From Lunularia cruciata (Eukaryota > Streptophyta > Marchantiopsida > Lunulariales > Lunulariaceae), in assembly GCA_948567375.1 (NCBI GenBank), contig OX419758.1:39375001-39439000 (forward strand): DNA of 64,000 bases. Reading direction: 5' to 3'. A program made the translations under genes and the position numbers. Shown piece after piece: positions 48,301 to 59,640 of this stretch. Numbering within the stretch: position 1 is the stretch's first letter; the number at the start of each line of letters is the position of its first letter. The notes under the pieces were generated by a model that saw nothing but the letters and a program-made list of their open reading frames with translations, was not told where the DNA came from and made no database searches.

Positions 48301-48829
48301 GGTGCCAGGTTACCAAAACGCGGGTTCGTTTGGGTGGATTCCGGCGCCCGCAACCGATATCTTGGTCACTACTTTCCAGAGTACAGTGATGAAAATACTC
48401 TCCGACACCCTGTCTGGCACAGACTCACTGACTGCTGCTGCTGCCTACGCAGACGACGACCGCTGACTTTAGTCGTACTTTTCCCGCCATCCCGTATTCC
48501 GGCAGAATGTTGCGCTCTTTGACGGCTGCTCTGAGAAGCTCCTTAGTTGCCGTGAGACGTACGTCCCTGGCTCTCTGCTTTACCCGCGGGATCGTGCCCA
48601 CTTGAAGTACGGGATATGTACGACTATCAACCTTTGGTCAAACCAGCCAGCTGTTCCGGCCCGTCGTAATCATTTTCTTCTCGCCGGTCAGCACCCAGGA
48701 CTGGAATTCTCGGGGACCTCCCCCGGTGTGTCTCGGGGACGTCCCCATCCTACACTATTATGTACCACGTCGTTTCTTTGGTACTGGTCTCCCGTTTTAT
48801 TTCCTCGCCTCGGCCTTTGAGCTCCTCCC
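45301..48829. other. intergenic DNA, no gene recognised
   Basis: GC-rich at both ends and AT-rich in the middle. Frames are under 121 codons, overlap on both strands and show no motif. A CTG-rich stretch lies near 48430. Confidence 0.5.
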
Positions 48830-50057
48830 TTAGACTTTGTAGAATCCAGAACTTACACGGCGCAGTGGTATTATTCTTCCGAAATCAGGTCTCCAGATAA
48901 TATGTATATACTCTGTAGCTACAGTCGCCCCAGCCGTACCAATACTTGATTTATTGGTTAAATAATAAGTACCCATATTTTTCTCACCACCTCTTCCAAG
49001 GTATAAGGAGAGATCCGTCATATTTGACACTTTGATAGTTTCTTTACAAAAAGGCCCTATAAACCCTTCAATATTCTCCCTGTAGCCCGCCAACTTTGTT
49101 GAATAGCACCCTGGAGCTTACTCAATATCAAATCCCACGTTCTTATTTATTCTTAATTTTCGATAGTTGCAATACTTGTTCATGCCAGATCTCCAAAAAT
49201 AATATACGGTTTTAAAGATTGCATAGTACCATATGGAATCAACAGAACATTTTTAAAAGAGTTGGACTCACTTAAAGTTCTAAATAAGAAAATCCATATT
49301 CTAAAAGTTGTAGAGGAAATAATAAACCAACTTTGAACGGCGACAAGAATCAATACAATACACGCTAAGATAATCCATAGAGTCCTTCGATGATGCTTTT
49401 GCCTTTGCTACTTGTTGTAACGGACACAAAAGGCAAGGTATCAATATAGAGAAAGGAATCTTCCTTGATTACAAGACGTGTGACGTTGCTCAATGGTCTT
49501 ATTGCTGCTCACTATATATAATTTAGATTTTAATTCATTTATATCTTCCCTTCCATTAACAATACACAAGAAAGCAGAAGAATGTAAGAAACATATGCAT
49601 ACAGGAGGTAGTTTGGTCGGGGAAAAGACACTTAGTAGAAAAAATACAATGATCTTACCCCATCCTTTAGTCTTATGTAGTATCTTAAAGGCTTCATGTA
49701 CAGATATAAGATACAGCATTAAACTGCAGTAAAGAACATTGACAAGATAAAACTCCCATCGGTGTATAACATTTTAGCTGTCCCTCAGTTATGAAACAGT
49801 ATTCTTTCGTGAGATGAAAACCAAATTTGACATTAGACATTAGAAATTGACCACAATCACAAGACATTCTGCTTGGAAATGTCAACTTCCGGTGTCTTAC
49901 ATGGATGGCTACTTCTGAGGTAGTTCTCTCCTATTACCTTTAGATCTGGTATATGTCTGAGCTGCCTTTTGTTATTTAATATCTCATTATGTTTATGACC
50001 ATAGTCCCAAATGTTGCTTTCTTCTTTTCTATTTTGGGTGATCAAGTTATATCGCAA
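48830..50057 (-). other. cluster of exon-like open segments, unrecognised
   Basis: Read on the minus strand, several AT-rich open segments have coherent protein sense. 50057-49857 contains EESNIWDYGHKHNEILNNK. 49872-49694 contains CDCGQFLMSNVKFGFHL. About 49410-49195 has a membrane-like WIILACIVLILVAVQSWFII. 49093-48830 contains GEKNMGTYYLTNKSSIGTAG and IIPLRR, followed by GTAAGT. They lie downstream of the signal-peptide exon at 50779 and may be further exons or pieces of a decayed gene. No family recognised and no complete model could be joined. Confidence 0.3.
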
Positions 50058-50778
50058 AGTGATGACCTATCACAATAAAACATGAAATTCAACTGCTACG
50101 TATCCGATATTAAAACAGAAAGTTAATCGAATTGAATTGACTAAAGTGGTACATAGGAGCCTAGCCTACAACTCATTTTTACTCTAAGCAGATGTTTTTG
50201 GTCCTCCAAAACTAGGCACTATATTGTTAATCTGGGGTACACCTAATCAGGGGCAATGCATAGCCTCTATATATTGTACTAGCTAGACACTTCTTTCTTT
50301 TCACCCCATCCGGGATACCTCAACAAGAAACGCCAATGCTGGAACGGGTTAGTCATGCTTCAATCCCTCAAACGCGTGAACCAGAATAGCAATTCCGAAA
50401 TATTTAAAGTGAATATGATATGAATATAGAACCTTACATTGAATGAAGTCCACGGTGATCCGGCGAGAGGAAGTACATAACATAAACTAGAATCATGATC
50501 TTGATAGGAAATTAATCTCACGAGATCAGTAGCAAATTTCTGCCATGATTATCTTGCAAATTACATCAAGAAACACTTTCATACTACGACATGCAAATAT
50601 CAAGAATCATTGTATTCCTAGTTTGACTTGGTCGCATGTGAGTATCTGATTCATTTGGGTTTCTGAACAATACGGATTTGTTTTAAAGGTAGACGCGAAA
50701 AGTCAAAAAATGTCTCATACTTCTAAAAGTTAAGGACATGATTGAAGATCTCATAAAGTTGTCTATTCAGCGACTTAC

Positions 50779-50870
50779 CTTTCAAGAGCGGCTACGGAGT
50801 AAGCAGCTCCAGAGCAAATGGAGAGAAACAAGACGAGAAACAAATGAAGCAGATAACGGAACTGCATCAT
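50779..50870 (-). CDS. putative first coding exon of a secreted or membrane protein (partial)
   Basis: Minus strand: two tandem ATGs (50870 and 50867), then a classic signal peptide: MMQFRYLL followed by a Leu/Phe/Val-rich core and SICSGAAYS, with likely cleavage after a small residue near position 22-24. It continues to VAALE and a consensus donor AG|GTAAGT at 50779/50778. The exon is 92 nt (30 codons plus 2). Upstream DNA is locally GC-rich, as near other plant promoters. Later exons would lie at lower coordinates; one candidate is about 50482-50434. The mature protein is unknown. Strong local signal, weak gene model. Confidence 0.45.
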
Positions 50871-52873
50871 CGACGGTAATGGTGGCAGGTCAATCAAAGC
50901 CGGCACACATGTGACCGCACGTAAACCGTGCTGGAAACTGCGTGGTGTTCTCGGGGTTCATTGTGATGGGCTCTCGTCCAAACACTTGTGAGTTATCTGT
51001 GCTCTACGTATCCTGGTTGAAGGCGAACTTTTAATTTGTGTCAAAGTCAACCCTCATTCACAAGGCGGCATGCGTTGCAATGACGTGGGAAAATATGAAG
51101 GTCAACTACTTACCCAGGGAACCTCTTTCAAGGAAGGTTCCTTCTCTTTCTTCAACTCCTATGTCAACCCTTAGTTCAAAGTGTGTAGGCCTGCAGTCCT
51201 ATCTCATCCACCTTCCCCCCCACCCTCATGATCATCATTCACCACTTTGATCCCCACATGCAATATCTATTCTTTTGGCTCATCCTCCACATGCCCATGC
51301 TTTCTAGTATCTCATGATTCCCATCCATCATCGAGTATCCTTCTATACACAATTTGTTATAAATTTCTAGATTTTAAAGTTGGCTGAATATGTGATTCCT
51401 CGGGGAGTAGTCATACGTGGGTGAGATTTATAGTGTCCTCTTACGCGAACGAATATTGCAAGATCACATAAACTCAAAAGTCATCACGAATATGCAAAAT
51501 CAACTGAACGTGTCACCTTCTTTTGTGGAGAGAAATATGTTCAAAATATCATCTAATAAAATGCTTTTTCTGAGGAAGGTTCTGTCCGTGTTCGATGTGG
51601 GCAAAACGGGAAGTCTCAAATTTCCAAACTTAGAAATTACTTGATTATTTTAATATTTTGATATCTAACTTGGTCAAAATTTTGTTTTGACGATACAAGA
51701 ACAACAATAAGGAGACGAGAATTTAATGTTTCCTACTAATAAGTAGGAAACTTCCAACAGCCCAATCCGGGTTCAAGCACGTGAAGAGTCCCTACACATT
51801 GGCACTTTACAACCTAATACAGATTGTTCCTGTGCTGGACACTATCTAAACAACTTTTTTCGCTGTACGAGTTTTTTCCCAGTGAATTGCAGGCGTTGTA
51901 CGGGAGGTGCGAAGCTACGTGGAGTTGAATGTAGATCATCTCCACAAATTAGCACTGGCAAGAGGAATTATAGGATGAGGAGAAGTATCCTAGCAATCCC
52001 ATAATTGTTGTTACTCATTGCCTGCGTAAAACGGAATCATGCTGTCAAATTCGTGAACGCTGTAAACAATGCGTGTACGAAACCGAGCTCGAATGCACTA
52101 CAATATTACAATATGATAGGACATGGGAATCTCATAGAGCCTTTTGATCGATGTCTATGAGTTTCGAGTAAATTGGATCCCTGTATTCTAGAGTCTCATG
52201 GGTGGAAAGCTAAGAACGTGAAATATTTGGTGGCAGTATTGTATCCTCAAACTACAATTCAAGCAAGCGAGTCGGTTGACCATCAATAGTTGCTCTCGAT
52301 CATGTTCGGATATCTACGATTTTTAGAGCGCTCGAAAAACCTGTTGTGATTTATGAAGTCAAAATGTACTCCGTTCATCGCACCTTGTAGATATTCTTGT
52401 CAGTATCTTTTACTCTATCCATCACCTTGTTAGATTCAATGTACCTTCGAAGATCGACTTGATTGTGAATACATCAATCCGTTACATGCTGATAGTTGGC
52501 AATCAAAAAATGGATGTGAATGCGCGAATGTCAACTCGTAATAACTGATGGATTCAGGCAGTTATCGCGGATTCCCAGCTCCTGAGTGGATGGGAGAATT
52601 GGTTGTTGGCCGTGGTTCTTTCTCGCATAGACGTACAGTACCTTGATTAGATTCATTCATTCATTTATCGGTTGGACCTTGCACTTGTAACGACTCTCGG
52701 TTCATTACGCACAAGGTAATAATCTCATATCCCGCACATCCTCGACAGAATAGTCACCACATCAATTAGCATGACAATCAAAAGATACAAGAAAGTTGAA
52801 TCACAAAATTCACAGACAAATTGCTTTGAACCACATACTGTGACCCATCAAGGGCCTGTATGGAGTTCTTCTG
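50871..52873. other. intergenic DNA with one small perfect hairpin
   Basis: No gene recognised. GTTTCCTACT (51728-51737) and its exact complement (51742-51751) form a 10-bp stem with a 4-nt loop. A 75-codon frame at 51417-51644 (+) starts with GTG and has no motif. Confidence 0.5.
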
Positions 52874-53206
52874 TTGCCTGAAAATGATTCTTGGAACCCT
52901 ACTCGGTGTTCTGGATGGATTCAAAGTCCAATTTGTTTCCATTCTGGAATACATTTGTCACGATTTTTTGATCTGAGGAAGATCCTGCTTGATCCGGATT
53001 CTACAATTGCTAACTTCGCATTTAGCGAGAAGAAAATCCTCCCTAGTTTTAATACTTCACCACTGTCCGAAATCTACGAAAACTTGTTACAGTATCTGAT
53101 GGTTATCAATTGGATCACTCATACTGTTAATTGCACTCCATATACATTACAAGATATTGAACATCTCAAACGAGATAGTTGGCTACGGAAGTTAGATAGT
53201 TGCTAG
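52874..53206 (+). other. unrecognised open segment of ~110 codons
   Basis: Coherent protein-like reading (SRFFDLRKILLDPD, LLQYLMVINWITHTV, YTLQDIEHLKRDSWLRKL) ending in TAG. The frame begins with TTG, and the first ATG is deep inside, so an upstream exon or loss of the start is likely. No family recognised; it could be a host exon or element fragment. Confidence 0.25.
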
Positions 53207-56002
53207 CAAAAGAAGTCACATGACTCAGCATGCAATACCACACGAAAGATAAAACGGGTTTATATAAATACTGGTTGATCTTTCGACATGCGTTTCTCAC
53301 TTATTTGGAAGGACAATCTGATTTGTAAATAAAAATCATAAACTGAAGATATATCATATCTGCTTCTAAAAGCAAAAGAGCTCATGAATGTAGAGTATAT
53401 ACCCTTCTAGACAACCTTGTTGTACTGAGCATAATATCAAACATTCATACATTCGGATTGAACAATTAAGACATGACTTGTTCTATGTCCAAAGTAGATC
53501 CAATTTCCATACTTCTAACCGTCTCCACCTTCATGGCATCGACATATGATTTTCTAGAGCATCTTGTAATGGAAAATACGTTGATTTCAAATAAGTTCTT
53601 TGTATCAACTGAGAATTGTATCAACCGGGTGTGTCAAAATTATATTGCTCTTTTGTCTCGTAAGCATTGATCGCAGTTTGACCACTAATATTCGCAATCA
53701 GGTCCAAAACAGATATCAAAATTAACACTACTAACCCGGACAATGGATGAAGTCAAATTAGTAAGTGCAGAATATAGCTCCCAAAGTCAGCTGTCTATTG
53801 ACAGCTAACTTTGGAAATTATAACAATCCATACCTAGTCTACCCCCCTCTAGGCGCGTTATGAAGCAAAATTTTATCTCTTCATTCTGAATAAGAGGTGA
53901 GTATTCTAAGAATTAAGTCTTTAAGGGGATTCAAGGTTATATTATCTTGTGTTTCGGATCAACCAAAGAACTTTGGAGTTGGAATATATATATATATATA
54001 TAAGTTATTCTATTCCAGTTCTGAAAACATATTCATCTTTATGCCTACTAATTCAGTAGTCGCAGCAAAGGTCTTCATTGTACTACATTGTTAGTTCTAT
54101 CACTAATATGCTTTTTCATCTATAGAGAGGAAGAAAATACATCTGTTATTTTGAAAACGTATTTTCATCGAATATTTCATTCTCTCATTATTTAAGAACT
54201 TCCCCTATTTTCCAAACGCATGTAACTCAATTTTACACTAACTCCTCACTCTAATAAAATTTTACATCTAGCGCTTACTCACGCTATGTCTTTTTCTTCT
54301 CCGAGACAAGAGCAAGTTATTTATATTTTCTTATTCAAGGATTTTGTCGATCCAATAATGATTATAAAGCAAAATATGTAGAAACTTAATCTGATATATC
54401 AATGGTTTAATTTTATTTATCACTTTTATCCATGGAAGCAAACGTTCAAATCAGCAAAATTAATTCTGATTGATTGTTTCTCCCTTTTTATTACTTCTAT
54501 ATGACATTGGTTTTCTTATTAAAAAATTTAGTTATTTTATTTTATTTTTATAAAATTTAAAATCTTTTAGACTTAAGAAAAACTTTCGAAATTCTATTTC
54601 TCAAGTTTGAATAGAATCTTTGTATAGGTTGGGTTGAAATAGATAACCTTTGAGAGAAAAAAATTTGAAAATAATGCTTTTTAATTTTATAAGTAAAAAA
54701 TGAATAGCTAATTCATATCCAACTAATGTATCTAGATACCTAAATTAAAGTAAGAGTAATCCTTAAAAATTTTTTATCTCTTGGTAATTTTTCTTTTCCT
54801 GTAAATAAATTTATACCTTTGAATAAAAAATTTTCATTGTTTCATTTTTTCATTGTTTCAAGAAGTGCATGTTTTAATTATATCAATAAAATTATTTTTC
54901 AATTTTATAGCAGAAAAAAATATTTCTATATATATTAAATGTTATTCCAAAATAGATTGGTACACGTTTTTAATTTAAATTGAAGGTAATTCCACTATAC
55001 ATATAATTTTATACATCAACCCATTATATGTAACTTAATTTATAAGGCATAAAGAATAAGAACTTATATACATCTATGTAATGTCAACTCCACTTATTAT
55101 ATAACACCATGTATGACTTGTTATATGATCTATCAAACTATATTACTTTAAAATCAATCCACAATTAATTTTGAAAGGTGTGTACATATGAACTTTTATT
55201 ACTATTCTGTATAATCAATTTTGGGATTTTGTGAATTCTAAAATCAGAGAGAATCAATTTTCCCATCTAAAAATATATATTAGATATATTTAGAAATATT
55301 TAGATAAATAAAGGACACATCCCCAATCAAATTTATCTAGCAATTGAAGATACTTTGAGAAAATTGTATACTTGAATATACTGGGAGAATGTTACGGTTG
55401 CTCGATTCTTAATTCCAATATTCTAAAGGTTCAACTCACTATAAAAATTAATTCAATGTATAAAATTTCATATTTACCTCAAATTATATGCACCCAATTT
55501 CATCATAATAATTTCATCTTATTAAGTTTGAGTACGCTCTATAAAGGTTTATCTCATATATTTGTATAGTTTTACAACTCTAAAATCATAAGGTCTTTAA
55601 TCTTTGTTGCTTCAAATGTAAGACCATACACTGCATGTGTATATGCATCAAAATCCAAAAAATTTAGTAAACATGTCAGATATATATCATCAAAGTGAGT
55701 AAATGACATGCTTTTTATGGTTTTGGATCTAAATATTAACTTACTAAAATCTAAAATATTTTATATATAAAAACACTTTCTTCATGGTTTTAGAATTGAT
55801 GGGATTTTATTCCTTCTAATCTAATTGTTTTAAATAGAACCACACACTTCATTGTATTCAAATTTTATAAGAGTTCCAAAATATACATCTTAAAAAATTT
55901 ATATCCTTCACGTTTCCAAAGAATTTGGAGTTTATTTAGTTACCAATCGTACACATCCTAACAAAACCTTTACCTTTTTACTATCTAGAGTTTAAAGGTG
56001 GT
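53207..56002. other. AT-rich intergenic DNA
   Basis: Very AT-rich from about 54100. It contains a TA microsatellite (about 53987-54003) and the hairpin at 53781-53814. A 65-codon frame at 53473-53670 (+) is unrecognised. No gene. Confidence 0.5.
53781..53814. repeat. hairpin, 15-bp stem with one G-T pair
   Basis: CCAAAGTCAGCTGTC (53781-53795) pairs with GACAGCTAACTTTGG (53800-53814) around a TATT loop. The single mismatch would be a G-U wobble in RNA. Confidence 0.8.
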
Positions 56003-56554
56003 TGTCGTGCGTATATAAATTGCTATACAATATACATTGCTGTCAATATCATACACTATAGAAACACAACTCACACATAAGTCATACATGAACTCTAAAG
56101 TCATATATGAATGCTAATCAGTTCTTCTTCAACTCAAATCACACTCAAATCAGTTAGGTACTCAATCTTTCACTCAATAATTTGCCAACAATGGAGCATT
56201 GATTATAGTCAAGCCACATCCATTTTAGCTTAAGGACTCCATGTGATGCTTGTTGGTCTTTGTCCATCATAGCCAAGAACTTGAAGGCTCAATATTAGAG
56301 AAATGAGCTCTTTGGAGTTGCACTTCAAAGATATACCCCTTTGCTCAACCTATTTTTCCAACTCTAGTGGAGCCACTGATGGCACATCCAATGGTGCAAA
56401 TGGTGCAAGTGACAATGGGTCCCACCATGTGATCAATAGCCCTAACATGAAATTGGACTGCCAACAAATAGTCCATGAGTAACTACCAAATACTTACGAC
56501 TACCAACACTACCACTCCAACATTCAGCAAACTAGCCTTGGTGCTACAATGTCA
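56003..56554 (-). repeat. LTR (3' LTR) of the Ty3/gypsy element
   Basis: Homologous along its length to the segment at 30315-30855 on the other strand. It lies just downstream, in the element's sense, of the gypsy coding remnants. In minus sense it starts TGACATTGTAGCACC and ends GCACGACA. Boundaries are approximate because the partner 5' LTR is outside the window. CpG is almost absent. Confidence 0.75.
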
Positions 56555-56561
56555 TGAAAAC

Positions 56562-56660
56562 TGTTGTGCATATATACATTGCTACACAACATACATCATT
56601 GTCAACATCATACACTATAGAAGCACAACTCACACATAAATCATACATGAACTCTAAAGT
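56562..56660 (-). repeat. extra copy of the LTR terminus
   Basis: About 95 bp matching 56003-56100: shared AGAGTTCATGTATGA, TGTGTGAGTTGTG, TTCTATAGTGTATGAT, and ends ATGCACAACA versus ACGCACGACA. It lies directly upstream, in element sense, of the LTR, so the LTR is partly duplicated in tandem or carries an internal repeat. Confidence 0.75.
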
Positions 56661-56899
56661 GCCACAATCCCTCCTAGCTAGCGGTTAGGTCCTCTAACTC
56701 TAGATAGTCATCTACTCCAAGTATATGGTATACCCTATGGTGAGCAAAGATCAAGAGGGCGGGTGCTATCAAGCCCTATTGTTAGTCATTTGTCTACAAG
56801 GTATCCTATATAAAGAGTGAACTAGTTATAGGTCAAATATATCTAAGACATAATCACTATCTCCAAGGAACCACCATGAGGGGAGGAGTCAAACATGCC

Positions 56900-57120
56900 A
56901 TATGCCATATGCCATCAAATAACTGTCACACACCAACATAGTAACAACTCCACCAAAAGAGCCGGCATAACATACACCGCAAGCCTATATGTACAGGTGC
57001 CAAGCTTGGGTCCATAGTGCCATCAATGTTTAGGAGGTGGCATGGTGCACAATTGCGCACATGATCCTTCCAAACAACAACTATCACATCCTTCCAACAT
57101 GAGAACTCCAAAAGGAAAAA
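56900..57120 (-). pseudogene. Cys-rich C-terminal module of the gypsy polyprotein
   Basis: Reads WKDHVRNCAPCHLLNIDGT and GLRCMLC before the frame is lost. The CAPC and CMLC pairs suggest a zinc-binding (PHD-like) module after integrase. The second half of such a finger is not readable here. The PHD suggestion is inference. Confidence 0.5.
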
Positions 57121-58260
57121 CCTTATGCACTCTCAAGATAGTGCAGCCTGTAGTAACATCAAGTGTTGTTGGTGTTGTGTGCTATAGATATACATAGTCA
57201 TTTGGATGAAATTGATGGATTGAGGGTCTATAACCTCCTCCTTGAATGGTAGCATAGTGAAAGATATCCATATGCCAAGCAATCACCAAGTTTTCAAAGG
57301 CCATTGGCATCACTCTCCCAAAGATCTCTACCCATTGAGAATGTGCACTCACCCATACGTTTGGATCATCCAAGTCCAAAACTACAATAGCATCTCAACA
57401 AATGGCTGTAGGTAAATCTAGATTGTGTCCATAGAGTAAAAAGTAAGGAGAGAAGGATGCTAAGGAGAATTTCCACCTGAACTAATAGCCCATGGTCAAC
57501 CAAGGTAATTGGAGATCCCAATCTCCTAGGTGTCCTCTCTTCAAATTATACTTATGCAATCCTCTCTTCATTATCTAAACCACTCTCTTTGCTAAGCTAT
57601 CTACCTCAAGGTGATCTCAAGAGGGAATATGATGATCAATCAAGGCCTTGTCACACAAGACCTGAAACTCCTCCAAGAACTTTGTACCCTTATCATCAAA
57701 ACTTCAATTGGTGCACCAAAATGACTAAGAACCCGATCTAGGAACGAGTAAGTTGTCCCTCTACTGGATTTATCAAGAAGTACCACCAACTAAATCCACT
57801 TGGAGAAGTGCTCCACCATAACCAAACATATTGATGATGTCTCACAATCAATGGTAAACGTCAAACAAAGTCCAAATTCCAACAATAACACAATCCCATG
57901 ATACGTAATGCATGTAATTGTGACATAGGAGCATTAAATGATGCTCTAACTTGGTCACAAACCACACATCTGGCCACAAATCACACATTTGGCAACAAAC
58001 TAATATACATTGGTATGCATATTGCACCACCAATAATGACTCTAGAGTAAGCTATATGTACATTTTATTCCAAAATGTCCTAGCTCCTCATGAGCATGAT
58101 AGACCAAATGTGATCTTTGAGATAGAAGTGGTACTACTTGCACTCTACCATACACAAAGAAGGTGTTTGCCCTCAAATCTAAACTACTTGGCTTATTGAG
58201 GAACATGGTTTCTCTCCTTGGCACCAATTGTACCACCCACAACACCAATGCAAATATAAT
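57121..58260 (-). pseudogene. gypsy integrase remnant
   Basis: The zinc-binding N-terminal part is readable at about 58230-58050 (QLVPRRE, then HAHEELGHFG). The core is broken by stops at about 58030-57420 (IMKRGLHKYNLKRGHLGDWDL near its end). The C-terminal part at 57379-57182 reads LDDPNVWVSAHSQW, FGRVMPMAFENLVIA and GGGYRPSIHQFHPNDYVYL, the usual post-catalytic block of these elements. Confidence 0.75.
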
Positions 58261-58439
58261 ACATAGCTAAGACATTATCATGAATGTCTCATTGAATTGT
58301 ACCAATATCTCTACCCTTTGGATCTATGATCTCAATAACTCTTCTTGCATGCATTGAGAGAGATACCACCAAAGCCTAAAAATATATACATAGAAAGGTA
58401 GATGCATGCCAACCTGGCACCATCTCCTCATTTTTCTCA

Positions 58440-58880
58440 CCATGCCAATGTGCTTCAGTCTGGTCCTATTGATTGGGACATGGGTTTCTACTCAACCCAT
58501 CTGCATCACAATTCACCACTCCAGGTTTGTGAACCATGAAATCATATGTTTATAAAATTAGTGTCCATTATGCAAGCTTCCTTGAAAGCTTGTCAGACTC
58601 CATCAACCACTTCAATGGTTGATGATCAATGATGAGAGTGAAAGGATTACCAAATAGGTAACATAAAAAAATATGCTATTGCCTATACTTTTGCCAAACA
58701 CTCTCCCTCATATGAACTATACATTACCTCTACTGAAGTTTTAGAGCAACTAGCATAGGCCACCATAAATTCCTTCTCCTCATCATCATGTTGGGTGAGC
58801 ACTACTCCAAGCTCCAACATACTTTAATCAATGTGAACTTGGAATGGTCATCCTTTGATTAGTCTCCTAAGAATAGCGGT
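58440..58880 (-). pseudogene. gypsy RNase H remnant
   Basis: Readable as VLTQHDDEEKEFMVAYAS, SYEGECLAKV and, lower down, blocks close to the family's IIDHQPLKWLM region. Stops and small shifts interrupt it. It lies directly between RT and integrase, as in Ty3/gypsy. Confidence 0.7.
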
Positions 58881-58999
58881 AGATGTCAACCTCCCCTTGA
58901 GCTCTATAAAATCTCTCTCCTACTCATCTCCCCAACACCACTCATGTGTAAGCTTGGTAAGCTTTGTCAAGGCCTTGGCAATGACACTAAATCCTCTAA

Positions 59000-59640
59000 C
59001 ATAGCAGTGATAAAAGTTTGCCAACCTAAGGAATGCTCGCACTCTACTCACATCTATATGCCAAGGAATACATGAAATAGCCTCCAATTTGGTCTATTGA
59101 ACACCAAGTACTTGAAGGTAGATAATGTGACCCATATATTCAACCTGCTCATGGAAGAATCTACATTTCCCAAGATATAATTTGAGTCCAAACAAACAAC
59201 TCTAACAAATGCCTCTCATGCTCATCCACAGTAGTGCTATAGATCAAAATGTCATCAACATAACATTGAGCAAAATCCAATCCTACTAGGATCTTGTCCA
59301 TGACCCTTTAGAACTTGATAGGAGTGTTCTTTAACTCAAATGGTAAGAAATTCCACCAATATAATACATCCTTGTTGTGAGGATCAATAGTCCAAAATGT
59401 TATCTTTGACTTATTTTCTTCTCTAATCGACAACTGATGATATCTTGCTTGAAGATCCAAAGTATTGAAGACCTTTGCATGCCTAATTGCATCAAAGATT
59501 TCCTCTAATGTAAGCATTACATACCGATCAGCCCTAGTCTGTTGGTTGATAGGACGGTAATCCTACACATTTGCCTATCTATGTAGTTGCCATGCATATC
59601 CTTCTTGGCTGGCATCATTGTAGTTGATGCATTCTTTCCA
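59000..59640 (-). pseudogene. gypsy reverse transcriptase remnant
   Basis: RPINQQTRADRY, then LTLEEIFDAIRHAKVFNTLD and LQARYHQL (palm motif with the first Asp), FLPFELKNTP, a TAA stop at 59308-59310, then in the same frame FAQCYVDDILIYS with the YVDD codons at 59251-59262. Only one stop separates the two catalytic motifs, so this is the best preserved part of the element. Confidence 0.88.
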
